Assembly: GCA_030549335.1 (NCBI GenBank)
Contig: JAUKPH010000017.1
Span: forward strand, 14,097,501 to 14,161,500
Source: Pontederia crassipes
Lineage: Eukaryota; Streptophyta; Magnoliopsida; Commelinales; Pontederiaceae
Direction: 5' to 3'
DNA length: 64,000 bases
Shown here in pieces: positions 45,154 through 57,108 of this stretch (position 1 is its first letter; every line of letters begins with the position of its first letter). The translations under genes were made by a program, and so were the position numbers. The notes below the pieces were generated by a model. That model did not search any database. It saw only the letters and a list, made by a program, of their open reading frames with translations, and was not told the origin of the DNA.

Positions 45154-45841
45154 TGATACGATATTCAAGAACAATGCCTTGAGTGACCGAAACAATATAT
45201 GATAATAAAAAAATGAGATCAAACGAATTTTCAATGCAGCGGAATATCAACCTCAAGATTATAATGAACCAAACAATCGATATTATAAATAAATGGATTT
45301 AATCACAAGATAGCCAACCTTGTAATTAATGGCGGAAGTTCCCGAAGAACGGGTTGCAGGAGTTCCCTCACATCAAAAGCAATTAAGCCATAATTCAATA
45401 GATTCAAAGATGTCTCAAATAACAATGAAGACCAGTATTTATAGACCCTAGAAATAGACTTTGGGCTGAAAGAAAATGTCCTAACTTAGCCCACAAGTAA
45501 CTTAACTAATTTAGTAAAATAACAAACTCATTTTCCTCTTACAAATTTTAGCAAAATTTTCATGTATAATTAATTTCGAAAATTCTAAATAAATATGGTT
45601 AAACCATGATTTATTTGGCCCAAGTTATGCTGACTATTCATGCGGCCCAATTTATAACCCGTTGAGAAGTTAGATCTGATTTAACTCGATCTTATAATGG
45701 ATCAAGTGTAAATTTCAAACATTCTTGATTATCTTCAATTTCCTTATGCCTGAGATCCACACCATTATCTTGATCATCCAATTTTGCTAGAACATTCTTC
45801 TATTGCCGGCTGCAATTGTATGCGTTTCCTGGTTCATATCA
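45154..45841 (-). repeat. 5' LTR of gag-only element
   Basis: 688 bp, TGATACG...ATATCA, pair of 40788-41476. Confidence 0.9.
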
Positions 45842-45890
45842 AATGTTGTAAGATAAGTTCATACTTTGAAATTAGTTTTGAAAAATTTAA

Positions 45891-47362
45891 AAGATGCTCA
45901 AAGAAATAACACTTTAAATTATGAGTTGTTATAATGGTAACAAAGGAGGCGTTCCAATCAATAATGGAGTGAATGAAACAATGCATTCAGAGAGACACAA
46001 AGTTAAATCCCCTCTGCATAGGATTTTTTATTCAAACACTCATTGTTCCTTTCTTCTTCCCTAGCGCACTAACACATCCGCTGCTTCCCTAGTGCACTAA
46101 GTCTGGTAGCATGGAACACAACAGCACAGACCTCTGACCTCGTGAGCAGGGGGACCACCTCAAGTGCATCCTGAGGCCATCATCAGGAAGATAAAAATAT
46201 CAGCGACAGCGAGCCAAGAAAAGAATGGCAAGAATGAAACAAAAGAGAAGAGTGAAAACGAGTCAGATAAAGAATGGCGACAGCGAGAGAGAGATTGAGC
46301 GAGGACGGAGTAGGGGAGAGCTGATGATTCACGACTGGAGACAACAATGTGCGGCTGCAGCTACGACATTGTGTGAATAAAGAAGAGTCCACAATATGTT
46401 ACCATTCATAATGCGGGTTGATTTTTAATGAACTGGGCAATGCATTTTCACCCTTCATAAAAGACCAATTAACTATAATATTCAATCACCAGATAAGTAG
46501 CAAGTAACTACTGCAAAATGATCACAATATTTTCGGCAAAAACTAAACAAACTAAAGGGGTCTATTGTCATAAGATATCAATTTTCCTTGAACATCATGA
46601 TATGAGACCAATCTATGTACATATGCGGGGGGGGGGGGGGGGGGGGGGGATTAAGATATCTTCAATTATTCCAGTTAGTACATACCTGCTCTATGAACCC
46701 CCGAAAAGTGCATTGTATTCTTTCGCTGAACGAAGGATTCGAATCAATCTAATCCACTTCACATGAAAAAAAATAAATGAAAAGAGAAATTGTTACAAGT
46801 TATTAATCCCGAGGACATCCAGTGATTTCAAGTGTTACTGGATGCACCCAAAATTTATTCAAATCATGCTTGCTACTGATAGTGACCAGCGAAAACAAGG
46901 GGCACAACCCACAATTTCAATGCCATTGTAATGTATCTATAAAAATTGGAAAAGATTGAACATCCTAAAACTTTAGTGTACTAATCCCCATAACCCTCTC
47001 ATGTTTAAAATGCATATGCTAAAAAAATGCATGTAATGATGACACAGATAAAAAAGTATGTGCAAATAATATACAAAAATGTGACATTGCTTAAAAAATA
47101 TCAAAAATTAAGTATGATAGAAGAACTCGCGAAATTAATTGAAGATTAACTAATGAAAGTACCTAAATGTAGTCACAGAAAGAAGTTCTATGTTACTATA
47201 AATTTGCCATAAGTATAGTTATCATGTGGGCATCTGTTACCTATCTTATGAAGTTATCAAGTGGTGGCAGTTTCAATTGTGCTTTCCAATCTTGTGAACT
47301 GAATACATGAAGTTGAGTACATTAAAAGAAAGAAGATGGAGAAGTACTTCATATAACTTATT
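45891..47362. other. Intergenic with poly-G tract
   Basis: No convincing gene. A minus-strand frame at 46183-46392 is Ser/Leu-rich and unsupported. The stretch ends with a ~190-bp segment (47165-47358) that is repeated at 51731-51904 and in part at 53443. Confidence 0.4.
46627..46649 (+). repeat. Poly-G tract, 23 G
   Basis: An uninterrupted run of 23 G in AT-rich surroundings. Capable of forming a G-quadruplex, and its exact length is likely to be error-prone. Confidence 0.95.
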
Positions 47363-48814
47363 GTGTATGATGCACGAAATTCATGGTAGGCCAATTTTAG
47401 AAGTCTTTTGTATTATAAAGTGGGAAAATTATTTAAAATACATGAAAATTATCTTGAGATTTATTACTACCTAAGCTTGGTTAAATTTATGCTGGGAATG
47501 AAAATGCATTGGAGTTTGGACAAAAAAACCGAGGAAATCAACTCCTAGCAACTGTCGTGGCCGTTCTATACCTATTCACGACCATGACACATGAAGGCCT
47601 AGAAGCACGCTCTGTCACGGTCGTGCTATATAGCTTTATGCCCGTGCGAAGAAGGATGCATCATGGAAGCTTCTGTCACGCCCATGCAAGCTTATTTTCA
47701 TAGACGTGACAGAACAATGGCGAGCGAAATGTTCTATCACGGCCGTGTGTGATTAAAGGTGGGAAACTATGTTTTGTCATGGTCATGCTACAAATAAATA
47801 CGGCTGTGCTACCTAATGATGAAAAAACTATGTTCTGACACGGCTGTGCCACTTAAACTTCACGGCCGTGACGACGGTAATTCAGGCCATTTTTATCCAC
47901 ATTTTTTATAAGATTTCGGGTTGTTGAGCCATGCTACGGGGAAAACTATATAAGGAGACCCCAAATCAACTGGAAAAATATCTTTGGAGGACAGAAATCA
48001 AAGGTTGAAGACTTGGTGAAGACGATCAGAGGCTACAATGAAGTTCTACCGAAAACTTAAGAGATGACGGTAGAATTAGGAGTAGTTCCTCTTGTTCTTT
48101 ATTCTTTTCCTAAAACATTATTTAGATTGATGTACTATAGTTTTATGGAGTAGTTCTTTAGGATTTTCTTGATTGAACTCTATTATTAATGAATTCTTCG
48201 TACAATTAGTTGATGGATCAATAGCATATTTGATGATTTTATTAATTGTTACATGAGATTTATTCCTTTGAATCTTTTTATTATTTGAAAAAAAAGTTTT
48301 AAGATTCTCTAGATTTTTTTTTGATTTTTCTCTTGCATGTCACTTTTAGAGAAATCGCAAGAAACCCAATTGTATTGTTGTTAGGGTGATTTTAAAAAGC
48401 CTTTAACTTTATATTCTAGTTGAATGCCTTCCGAGAGATTAAAAATCAAAAGGATTAATTTCTTTTGTTGGTTTCAAAATAGGATTTAAAGCCTGAAATA
48501 TTGGTTAAATCAATTTGAGAATTTTATTTTATTAATTTAGCATCTTTTGTCTAAGACTTTATACATGAGTAGTGGTATTAATTAAGATAAATCATATTCA
48601 ACAATTCTATTCTTTTAAACCCCATTGATCATAGCTCTATTTTATATTAGTTATTCTTTTTATTTTCACAAAATACAGAGTTATTATCTTTTCTCAATTC
48701 ATAAGTAAGAGAAGATATTAATTATTTTTTGTCCTCGTGGGAATGATACTTTATACTCATTATTTTATTACTTGAACGATTAATGCGCTTGCTAGTGTTT
48801 CTGAATTCACATCA
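47363..48814 (+). mobile_element. 5' LTR of an Athila-like Ty3/gypsy element
   Basis: The right end (…TGAATTCACATCA) is fixed by the primer-site-like sequence that follows at once. The end also carries the phrase CTTGCTAGTGTTTCTGAAT, typical of this LTR class. The left end near TGTATGATG is approximate. It includes the CACGGCCGTG palindrome cluster and a candidate TATA region (CTATATAAGGAG, about 47947). Confidence 0.65.
47545..47880. repeat. CACGGCCGTG palindrome cluster in LTR
   Basis: About nine imperfect copies of CACGGCCGTG (variants CACGGTCGTG, CACGGCTGTG, CACGCCCATG, CATGGTCATG) are spaced 25-60 bp apart upstream of the putative LTR TATA region. Confidence 0.75.
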
Positions 48815-48816
48815 AA

Positions 48817-48838
48817 TTTTTGACGTCATTATCGGGGA
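48817..48838 (+). other. Degenerate primer-binding site, tRNA-Asp type
   Basis: TTTGACGTCATTATCGGGG directly after the LTR matches the Athila/Tat-type site (TGGCGCCGTTGCCGGGG) with changes that look like C-to-T decay and its complement. Confidence 0.6.
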
Positions 48839-48879
48839 CTTAGTTAATAATTATTTGCTTATCTTACCTTTAATATGAG

Positions 48880-50304
48880 AATTATTACCATTTATTTTCA
48901 TTGGTGTGGTTGCAAGAATTGAATAGTTCATAACCCACACATCCTGGGACGTTCTAGCACATAAGCATAATACACGAAGCTTAGGCGGATCATTGGTGTT
49001 TGACCCTCGATAGAAAGAACTGCTAGAAGATTGAAAAAGAAAATTTCTACTATTGTTAAAATGACAGATGGAAAACCAACTACCACCACCTCCACTTGTG
49101 TATATAAACTATGAGAGACTACACTATGGGACCAATGGTTGATGAAAGAGGAATTATTACCCTTCTTGAAATTGGTGCTAATAATTTTCAAATTTAGCAT
49201 GGAACAATTCAATTGATATCAAACACACAATTTGGAGGATATAGAGATGAAGATCCATTTGGTCACATTACAAAATGCAATTATGTTCAACTTTTAAATT
49301 TCAGGGGGTAACAAATGATGTAGTTCGTCTAAGCCTTTTTCCTTTTTCTTTGAAAGGAAAAGTTTATACTTGGTTCACTACATTGCCAACAGACACCATA
49401 ACAAATTGAGAAGAAATGTGTCAAGCATTCATTAACAAGTAATGTTCACCACAAAAAGCTGCTAAATACTTATATGAAGTTACTTCTTTTTGCTAGCAGG
49501 ATACAGAGTCTATGCATGAAGCTTGAGATAGATTCAAGGATCTCGTCAGTAAAGTTCCAAATCATAAGATCTCTCTTTACCAACAAATCTAGTACTTCTA
49601 CAATGGAGCATCAGCAGAGATAAAGGACAAGATCGACACTACTGCTAGATGAACCATTGCTGACAGATCTCCTAAAGATCTTTATAAGTTATTCGGCAAT
49701 CTTTCCTTGAACAATTGGCAAAATGCAAAAGCAAAGAAAGCTGGACTTCATCAAGTTGATAAGGCTACTCACATTCAAGCCCAATTAGACGCCCTAGTAA
49801 AGAAAATGGATATGCTGATGACTAAAAAATTTGTCAACAAGGTTTCGAACATCACATATGACATATGTGTAGGAGGACATCCTAATCATGAATGCCAAGC
49901 AGGTATGAATATTAGTCAACACAATTTCAAGATTTCTAACTTTGTTTCTAATAATGCTTTCAGGAACAATGTGGGAGGAAATTCTTAACATAGGGCTGAG
50001 GACTCCTAATTACTCTTAGGTGAATAATAGGGGTCCAGCACAACCCCTTGCTTATCAACCTTACACCGAACCTAAGAGTAATCCGGAAGATGTCCTATCA
50101 AAATTTATCCTCACTGTAGAGACCAAGTTTACTAATCAGGATGCATCAATCAGAAACTTAGAAACTCAGATTGGCCAATTGACAAACATGGTATCGAGAA
50201 GACAGCTAGGAAGCTTGCCTAGCAACACAGAGAAAAATCCAAAAGAGCAAGTGAATGCAATCATCCTAAAAAGTGGCCACTCAGTACCTCTACTAGACCC
50301 TTAA
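48880..50304 (+). pseudogene. Athila-like gag remnant
   Basis: Broken frames on the + strand follow Athila gag order: a DPFGHI-like start near 49250, FPFSLKGKVYTWF-like (about 49335-49375), FYNGAS near 49590, then NNWQNAKAKKAGLHQVD and the LDALVKKMD coiled segment (49707-49830). A knuckle-like VCGGHPNHEC follows (about 49870), and the conserved ASIRNLETQIGQLTNMVSRR and LPSNTEKNPKEQVNAI block lies in an intact frame at 50020-50304. Pol does not follow. The element is truncated or gag-only, and its 3' LTR was not found. Confidence 0.75.
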
Positions 50305-51904
50305 GGTAACAAGGGAAAAAGTCAAGCTAACGATTATAACTTAGAACTACACTACCGAAAACTCCTTTCTCTTTAATTCTCTTAGTCTCTTAGTTCTGGA
50401 ATAAATTGAATTTTAATTTAGTTGTGTTCATGTTCAAGAAAACTTCGGTTACGATTGTGTGTGATGTTTTCATGATCGTCCTCAAGACCTGAAGGATATT
50501 CATTATGTCTCGCTCATGGTTGAGATCGAGCCTTACCATCTTTTTGTTTCTTTAAGATATATGATGCAGAGGGCCAGACCATAGACTTGGCCACAAAGTA
50601 TCGAGCATATCATCTCAGCCAGGACCATTGTGCACCATTCCCGCCATCGCCACCTATGTAAAACTAAGCCTTGGTCGTTTCTTCTCATTTATTTCACATT
50701 TTTCCACTTATGCATTTTCCTCTTCTCTTAGTTGTTCTAGCTTGGGGGAACTTTTTGCATGGCATGTTTAGTTGAGTAGTCTTGTGTTAGTTCTTTGAGA
50801 GAGTCAATGTTCTGTCAATGCATCATTTCACTTTCTCATGTTACATATTTTATTATCTTAAAGTTCAGTGTCAGGGCATTGCTTATTCTATAAAATTTGA
50901 TTACTGCTCTTTTTATCAGGTATCACCAGAATATTGGGAAATGGTAGGAGTTTGTTGCCAAGTAAAAGAATTTACTCTTTAATTATGCACTTATGAAGTT
51001 ATCTACTATGATATGAGTCCTGATTATATTTGTATCTTTCTTGAAAATATTAGTCTTTTTTGGAGCTTATAATTATGCTATATAATGTTAAAATGAAAAT
51101 GAAAAGATGGCTGGTTGAGCCCAACAATTAAATAAAAATATAAAGTATCCTCTGGAATCTTAGTGTGTCTAAGTAATTAGACCCATAGTAGATTCTTACC
51201 TGACGATTTAAGGGTATTTGCTCTGGGATTTGTCGATCGAAAGCCCGTTACATAGACCACTTTGTGCAATATGAAGGATTACTAAATTCTTAAGTGAAAA
51301 AATTTCTTAATTGCTGAAATATGAAATGATAATAGTATGAAAATAAGCTCCTAAAAGACTTATGGTTCAATATTGATACTTTTATGAGATGGATGAATAT
51401 TGTATAAATGATGCAGGAAGGACACGGTTAAAGGTTGAGAATTTTGTAAGGTTGGGTTTGGTTTGAGAAAAGATATTCCGGTGATGGCTATGTAAAAGAG
51501 CAGTAGGAGGAAAATAATGGGTATTGCAATAGAGCAAGGATTTATCTAACAAAATTACTTAAAGACAAGCAAAATTTCTAGCTTTAATGATACCATCAAA
51601 CATTATAAGTGCAAGGAAGGTTAAACAGAGGGAACATGCTAAATAAGAGGTAAGGAAACGTCAAGAGTAGGTAAGGAAACATGCTACGGAAAGCAAAGCA
51701 TGAGTCCTAACTAATAGTTCCATGGAGAATGTGCTAAATGTTGTCAAACGAAGAAGTTCTATGATATGGCAATAGAAAACTCATTATAGATCTCATGCGA
51801 TGAAAAAGTTGCTTGCTTCAGTTGTGCTTCCCAATCTTGTGAGCAACTAACGTGAAGTGGAGTAAGATAAAGGCAAGAAGGTAGAGAAGCAACTTATGTA
51901 AATT
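50305..51904. other. Unassigned sequence after the gag remnant
   Basis: No gene or retroelement domain recognised. 51731-51904 is a diverged direct repeat of 47165-47358 (shared phrases AAGAAGTTCTATG and CCAATCTTGTGA). Confidence 0.4.
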
Positions 51905-53427
51905 GTTGTTTATTTTAACGATACCAGCGATTTTATTAAATTCTTTCAAGTCGGAAGCTACACATTTGTGGTTTATTTTATTCTTGGGATCATCATTTTG
52001 GAGGTGCAAAGCGATCGGATCGGAAAAGCACACAAAACGGAGCACAAAGAACATGCATGATTGAGTTCAAGAGAAACTCGCGCTAGGCTGGCATCATACC
52101 TGGACCGGGTTGACGTTAAAATTTGATTCGAGTCGATTTCTACTAGAAACTAAAATTTGTACAAAACCCGGCATGAGCTATAACAAACCCGGCCCGGGTT
52201 AATACAATTAGCCAAATTGACATATCGCGTGGTTTTTTGGCCAACTTTAACTTGGATTTAAATCGCGAACTCAACTAGGAGCTCTAAAAGGCCACCACCA
52301 CTATATAGGATGTAAATATGGATGTACCACAAGTACATAGAGTATGCAATCTCAGAGTTTGGAGCCATAGTCGCACGGGAAACGAGAGAACAATTTCTAC
52401 TGTGCGCAATTGCAAATAAACTAAGAATTGAAGAATCCAAGGTTTTTGACAATCATTTTTGACGTAGTCTCGGCCAAGGCTTGTTCCAAAGGCGTTGTTT
52501 ACTATCTGGGAGTTTGATTTAATATTTTCAATCATTTTATTATATTTTTCTTCTCAAATTTAGTGTCAAATCAATTATTTACGGAGCAGTTTTGTTATTT
52601 CGGGAAGACCAATCTTGAACCCTAAATATCTTAGTTTATTTTATGATTTAGAGTTCTGTGAACTTGAGTATGACTTTTACTTAATGCTTTTATCATAACT
52701 GGATAGGTTTTTATGTTAATTATTAGTGGTTTAGCAGTAATTACATGTTAATCTTATGCATGATATTCGATCATAAACATAGAACCCGAGCGGAGTCCGA
52801 TCAACTTGGACCAGGTACCTAGTCAACTCAGGCCACACCTTGCGAATCTGAGTCGAGTTGTCCAGTGGAAGAAGAACAAGGCACAATCCGAACTGGGTTT
52901 CCTTGAAACCAGGCTGGGTTTAGTTATACTCAACTCGATTTTCGATCATCTGATTTGAGGTCATTAATTGTGGATTATTAATTAACTTGTTTAGTAATTA
53001 ATAACATAGATTTGCATCTGAAAGCATCCTAATTAAGGTAGATCAAAGTTGACTTGTTTAGCTACTTTTATTTATTCTTAATTTAGGGTAGTTAGGTTTT
53101 CCTAACTGAAACCTATACTTTTGGTGATCTTTCTATCACTTGAATTCTACAGAAGATTTTATTAGTAAGTAAGAGATAAGGTGGCATTAAAGATCTGCAT
53201 TTTAATTTTCTCTCTCTTTACTTAAGGGTTCGAATATTTGATATTGACATCATCTTTAATTCTATTTTATTTTAAATCACAAATATCTTTTCTTTCAATT
53301 AATTAACAAGGTTAGAAGGTAAATTAGTCACTAGTCCTCGTGAGATCGATAACTCTTACTTACTCGTTATTACTTGATTCGACCTAGTACATTTGCTAGT
53401 ATTTTGCGCATGCAATTCTCGCATCAA
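51905..53427 (+). mobile_element. Probable solo LTR (Athila-like)
   Basis: The right end resembles the end of the LTR at 48814: CGATAACTCTTACTTACTCG, ...TTTGCTAGTATTTTGCGCATG..., finishing CTCGCATCA with no primer site or gag after it. The left end is uncertain, and no target duplication was found. Inside are several CCGGGTT/CAACTCGG phrases. No coding sequence. Confidence 0.45.
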
Positions 53428-53814
53428 GGATCACCTATCAAAACATGCTAAATTTTGTCATAGGAAGATGTTCTATGCTAAATGTTGTCCACTCTATCCC
53501 CATCACCTATCCTGCCCCTATTGTATGAGTAAACACAATGGACAAAGTCGATGAACAAAGGCTGATAACAATATATGGTTACTTTTTCAACTAATAGAAG
53601 ATTATTGCTAATGATACGTGCTATGATCATCAATAAGTGATGGGAAAAAAACTAGTGGGGCTACACAATGAATTACTGTACCTGTGAATTATGACCAAGT
53701 ATTGCAATTGCTCTCTCAAAGTCGAAGATTGGCCAGTAGTCGCTCGTTCGGAGCGTGCCAATGTAAGTAAGCATTATTAAAAATATAGATCCTTTAATAT
53801 AGCTCCTTTGTGTT
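53428..53814. other. Short unassigned stretch
   Basis: Begins with another copy of the GCTAAATTTTGTC...TTCTATG repeat. A minus-strand frame near 53680-53760 (TLRTSDYWPIFDFERAIAILG) looks protein-like, but I cannot place it. Confidence 0.3.
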
Positions 53815-55518
53815 ATACAGGAAGGCGGCGCGGCGTGGTGCCACCCATCCAGGAGGGTGGTGAGGCATGATGCGACCCGTGCAAGATGGCGGCACGATGC
53901 GATTCGACCCGAGGCAAGAGGGCGACGAGGCAGCGCGGTACCGGACATACTAGAGGGCGCCGACCCGTGCAAGAGGCCGACGCTACCCTTGCAAACGGCC
54001 GGCATGCAGACGCCCATGTCGGATCACTATCGGATCCGATAGCTAAACGTCGCATCCACCCGGAGAACGCCGGATCCGGCCACTGTGAGTCAGATCCAGC
54101 AGATAAACGTCAAATCCGATGGTTGAAAATCAGATCCGATGGCCGAAAGTCAGATCCGACCGATAAACGCCGGTTCCGACCGATGAACACCAGACCCGGC
54201 GTTTATCGCCGGATGCGGCCGATAAACGCCGGATCCGACCGCTACACGCCAGATCCGGCCGCTCGAATTCATCATGTTCCCATGCCATCCCGAAGAAGAG
54301 AGAGACGGAGGGACAAATGGTCAGAGAAGAGTAGGCGGTACCTCGCACTTCGCCGAAGATCTCCGAACATCGGAGTGGGTGATCGGTTCACCGGACCAGT
54401 GGGCGAGAATGCCTAAGTAGGGAGTGCGAGAGTGGAGAGACCGTGCGGGCGAGTACAAGAGAGTGAGAAAAAAAGCAAGCCATTGTCGGGATATGTATAC
54501 ATTAGTAAACCGATGGCATCAGTAAACCAATGGCTTACCGACGGGTAATATCCGTTAGAACCTTTATTTCAGCATTATATTACAAATTTATGTTTCCACA
54601 GGTTGCTATCTTCGCTACTACCGATGGAAACACATTCGTCGGTAGCTGCGAAGGCACCGACCCATCGCACCATGTCAAGGATTGTATCTTTTTGGCAACG
54701 ATGTTTCGACGGTGATGGCTTCTCAACTACATACGATCAAATATCCATCGTTAACTATGATCAACGTGACTTTGGCAAACCTTATATTCGACGAGGCACG
54801 CTTTAAGGTTTCGATGGTTATTCCCCTTCGATAGTACCAATGACTATACATCCATCGGTACCTGCGAAGGTACAAACCCGTCGCAACATGTCAAATAGTG
54901 AAATAACACCGATGAAACCCGATGCTATTTGAGACATTGTGACGGTAAGTCCCTTCGCAGCTACCAACGGAAACACATCCATCGGTAGCTGCGAAGGTGC
55001 ACCCCGTCGCAACGTATGAAAAGATGAAATTTGATTGGACCCTTTAAGTGGATGGATTGTTTCTATACGTTTCAACGGGCGACACCCTTTGCTACTATCG
55101 ATGATTACTTATCCGCCGGTACCTGCGAGGGTACCACGATGTCGCAAGATGTTTAATAGAGAGGTGGGAGAGTGTATTAATTATGTGAACATGTTTCGAT
55201 GGGACTTGTCCTTCGCAAGTATCGACGACAATCGCACCGTCGATACTAGGGGCAGCGTAATCTGTCTGAATGTACACTGACAATGTTGTACGTATTATTT
55301 TGAGATATTATATTTTTATTCTATTGTTCAGATGGATTAGGCCTTCAGTAGTATCGACGGGAGTTTACTCCGTCGGTAATATGAAGGACGTTCCCTATGG
55401 TAATCTAACCGTGTGTAGTTCTCAAGGAAATGTAGAGCCATTGTAAAATTCGCCTAAAAATGAGAAGGATTTGTACCATCGGAATTGTTTCGTCGCAAAT
55501 TCGCGATTTTCTTGTAGT
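53815..55518. mobile_element. CACTA-type transposon end with tandem subterminal repeats
   Basis: The right end ATTTTCTTGTAGTG (55505-55518) is the classical CACTA terminus (CACTACAAGAAAAT on the minus strand). Inside it are five to six imperfect units at about 54615, 54829, 54958, 55090, 55215 and 55338, mostly 123-132 bp apart. Each contains an inverted CCGATGG...CCGTCGGTA type motif, as expected for CACTA subterminal regions. A GC-rich 21-bp array lies at 54043-54256. No left terminus or transposase was found, so the left boundary is a guess. Confidence 0.7.
54043..54256. repeat. 21-bp GC-rich tandem array
   Basis: About ten imperfect 21-bp units built on CAGATCCGATGGCCGAAAGT or CGGATCCGACCGATAAACGC. 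It creates an open frame on the + strand (about 53886-54416) that I regard as a by-product. Confidence 0.75.
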
Positions 55519-55686
55519 GTCTGTTGCGTTCTACAATTTTTTCCTTATTTTTGGGAGCTTCTATTGGTTTAAGGGGAGAGATCACGCAGAAAAGTGGGGT
55601 TTATGGCCCCCCAAACGCCCTATTATCTAATTTGAGAGATCACAAGAAATAAGTTCGAATTTGAAAATTACAAGAAAAAAAAATCC
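55519..55686. other. Spacer between two transposons
   Basis: Nothing recognised. Confidence 0.3.
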
Positions 55687-56347
55687 AATGTAGTTAAAAC
55701 CTGACCGAACCGACCGATTCAATCGGTTCAACCACGAACCGGCCGATGATTCGGTCTGGTTAAGTGTCAAAATTGGTTTTGATATTGAACTGGGCTGGTT
55801 CAACCGGGTTTAATGCATATTTTGAAAATAAAATTTAAAAATGATAAAAATTGGAAAGTTAAATGAGAAAAAAAGGAAAGAAATATAAGGAAAGTTTAAA
55901 AGGAGGGAATATCATAGGTATACAATTAAATAAGAATTGAAATAAAAAAGGTACTATTTAAAATTGAATAATATTAACATGGAAAATTATTAAAGTGCAT
56001 AAAATAAAGGAAATAAAAAAGAAAGTGTTAAGCAAAAAAAAAAAAAATAAGAATACTTTAAGATAAAATTTATTAATATAACATCTATCATCATTAAATA
56101 ATGGATATTAAATTATTGATAATCTATTTACATTATTATTATAAAAATTAATAAAATTATGTTATATATTTTTTTATATTTTTAATAAGTTATTAGTATA
56201 ATATTCGTATACTATATCATATAACTTAAATTATATCTTTATAATTATTATAAATAATATTATTTTAATAAAATTTGATTCAATCCGATCGGTTCAATCA
56301 CGACCCATAAATCCGGACCGATTGTCGGTCCTATTATGAAAACATTG
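55687..56347. mobile_element. AT-rich foldback/MITE-like element, copy 3
   Basis: The left part (GTTAAAACCTGACCGAACCG...AATCGGTTCAACCACGAACCGG) and the right part (TTCAATCCGATCGGTTCAATCACGACC...GGACCGAT...GAAAAC) are inverted relative to each other. They enclose an AT-rich core with no ORF. Same design as 8745-9395 and 32905-33370. Target duplication unclear. Confidence 0.55.
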
Positions 56348-57108
56348 TATATATTTGAAGTTTTAATCCTATTGTTCCAAGGGGGATCACGAGCTTAAAT
56401 TTGCCCATGTGGCCGGTCAGGGCTCTGCACGCAAAGCCTCAAATAGCTTTGGACTCCCAGTTCTCCATCCACTTGTATACCTCAAGATATACAAGGAACT
56501 AAGGAAGCAGCAGCAGTTAGCTAATTAAGTCGGTGCTGCAACGCCTGCATGCCACGAAACCATGCGAGGCGCACTTTTGGAATCCGCTCCTTTTTCCCTT
56601 TCTCTTTTGTTGCCTCCTGCAGATCGATCCCTTGCACAAAAAAGGTGGCGAAGTCGCGTGAAGGCGCTTTAGATTCATTATTCTTATTGATTAGTTTTGC
56701 TAGTCACGTAATTATAGAAGGTGACATTATGAACTGCATCATTTGTATGGAGAGAGCTTTGTCATCTTCGTAATCTCAGGCCTCCCATGGCGTCCATGAG
56801 CTGATTATAAAAAGGTAGAAAAGAGAAAGGAGGAGGAAATAAGGAGCCCACAGGACATTTGGAGGGACACACCCAAAGCATTGCACGGAGACCTCGTCCA
56901 AGTTCCAACCACAAGATGAAGCACTAAGCGGCTCTCGCCCGCACATTTTTTGCCATGTGTCATTGCACTGCGTAGATTCTCCATGGCTGCCGCCTTGCTG
57001 CTCACTCACTCACTGTTATTAACTCCGCATCCTCACTTCACAGTGCAGTCAGTACACACAAGCTACTAGTAGTACGTAGGACCTCTTGATCAGTATAGCA
57101 GGATTCCT
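56348..57108 (+). promoter_or_regulatory. Upstream region of the CONSTANS-like gene
   Basis: No other gene was found. A TATA-like TTATAAAAAGG lies at about 56804-56814, some 300 bp before the ATG, which would give a long leader. Confirmation would need transcript data. Confidence 0.4.

Larger units (their letters stand above)
40788..45841 (-). mobile_element. Gag-only (TR-GAG-like) LTR retrotransposon, 5.05 kb
   Basis: LTRs of 689 and 688 bp (40788-41476, 45154-45841), TGATACG...ATATCA, are highly similar. Target duplication is GATGC/AATGT (the undisturbed inverted arm shows the site as GATGT). On the minus strand a Met-type primer site (GATATCAGAGCC, about 45137-45150) follows the 5' LTR, and a purine tract (GAAGAGGAGGAGAA, 41477-41490) precedes the 3' LTR. 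The 3.7-kb interior codes only for gag-like protein. No protease, reverse transcriptase, RNase H or integrase motif was found in any frame, so it would need helper proteins in trans. Confidence 0.85.

Noticed and set aside
50345..50362. CACTACCGAAAAC as a left end for the CACTA element ending at 55518
   Set aside because: The terminal match is imperfect and the adjacent trinucleotides (CTA and TCT) do not form a target duplication. Other elements also lie between.
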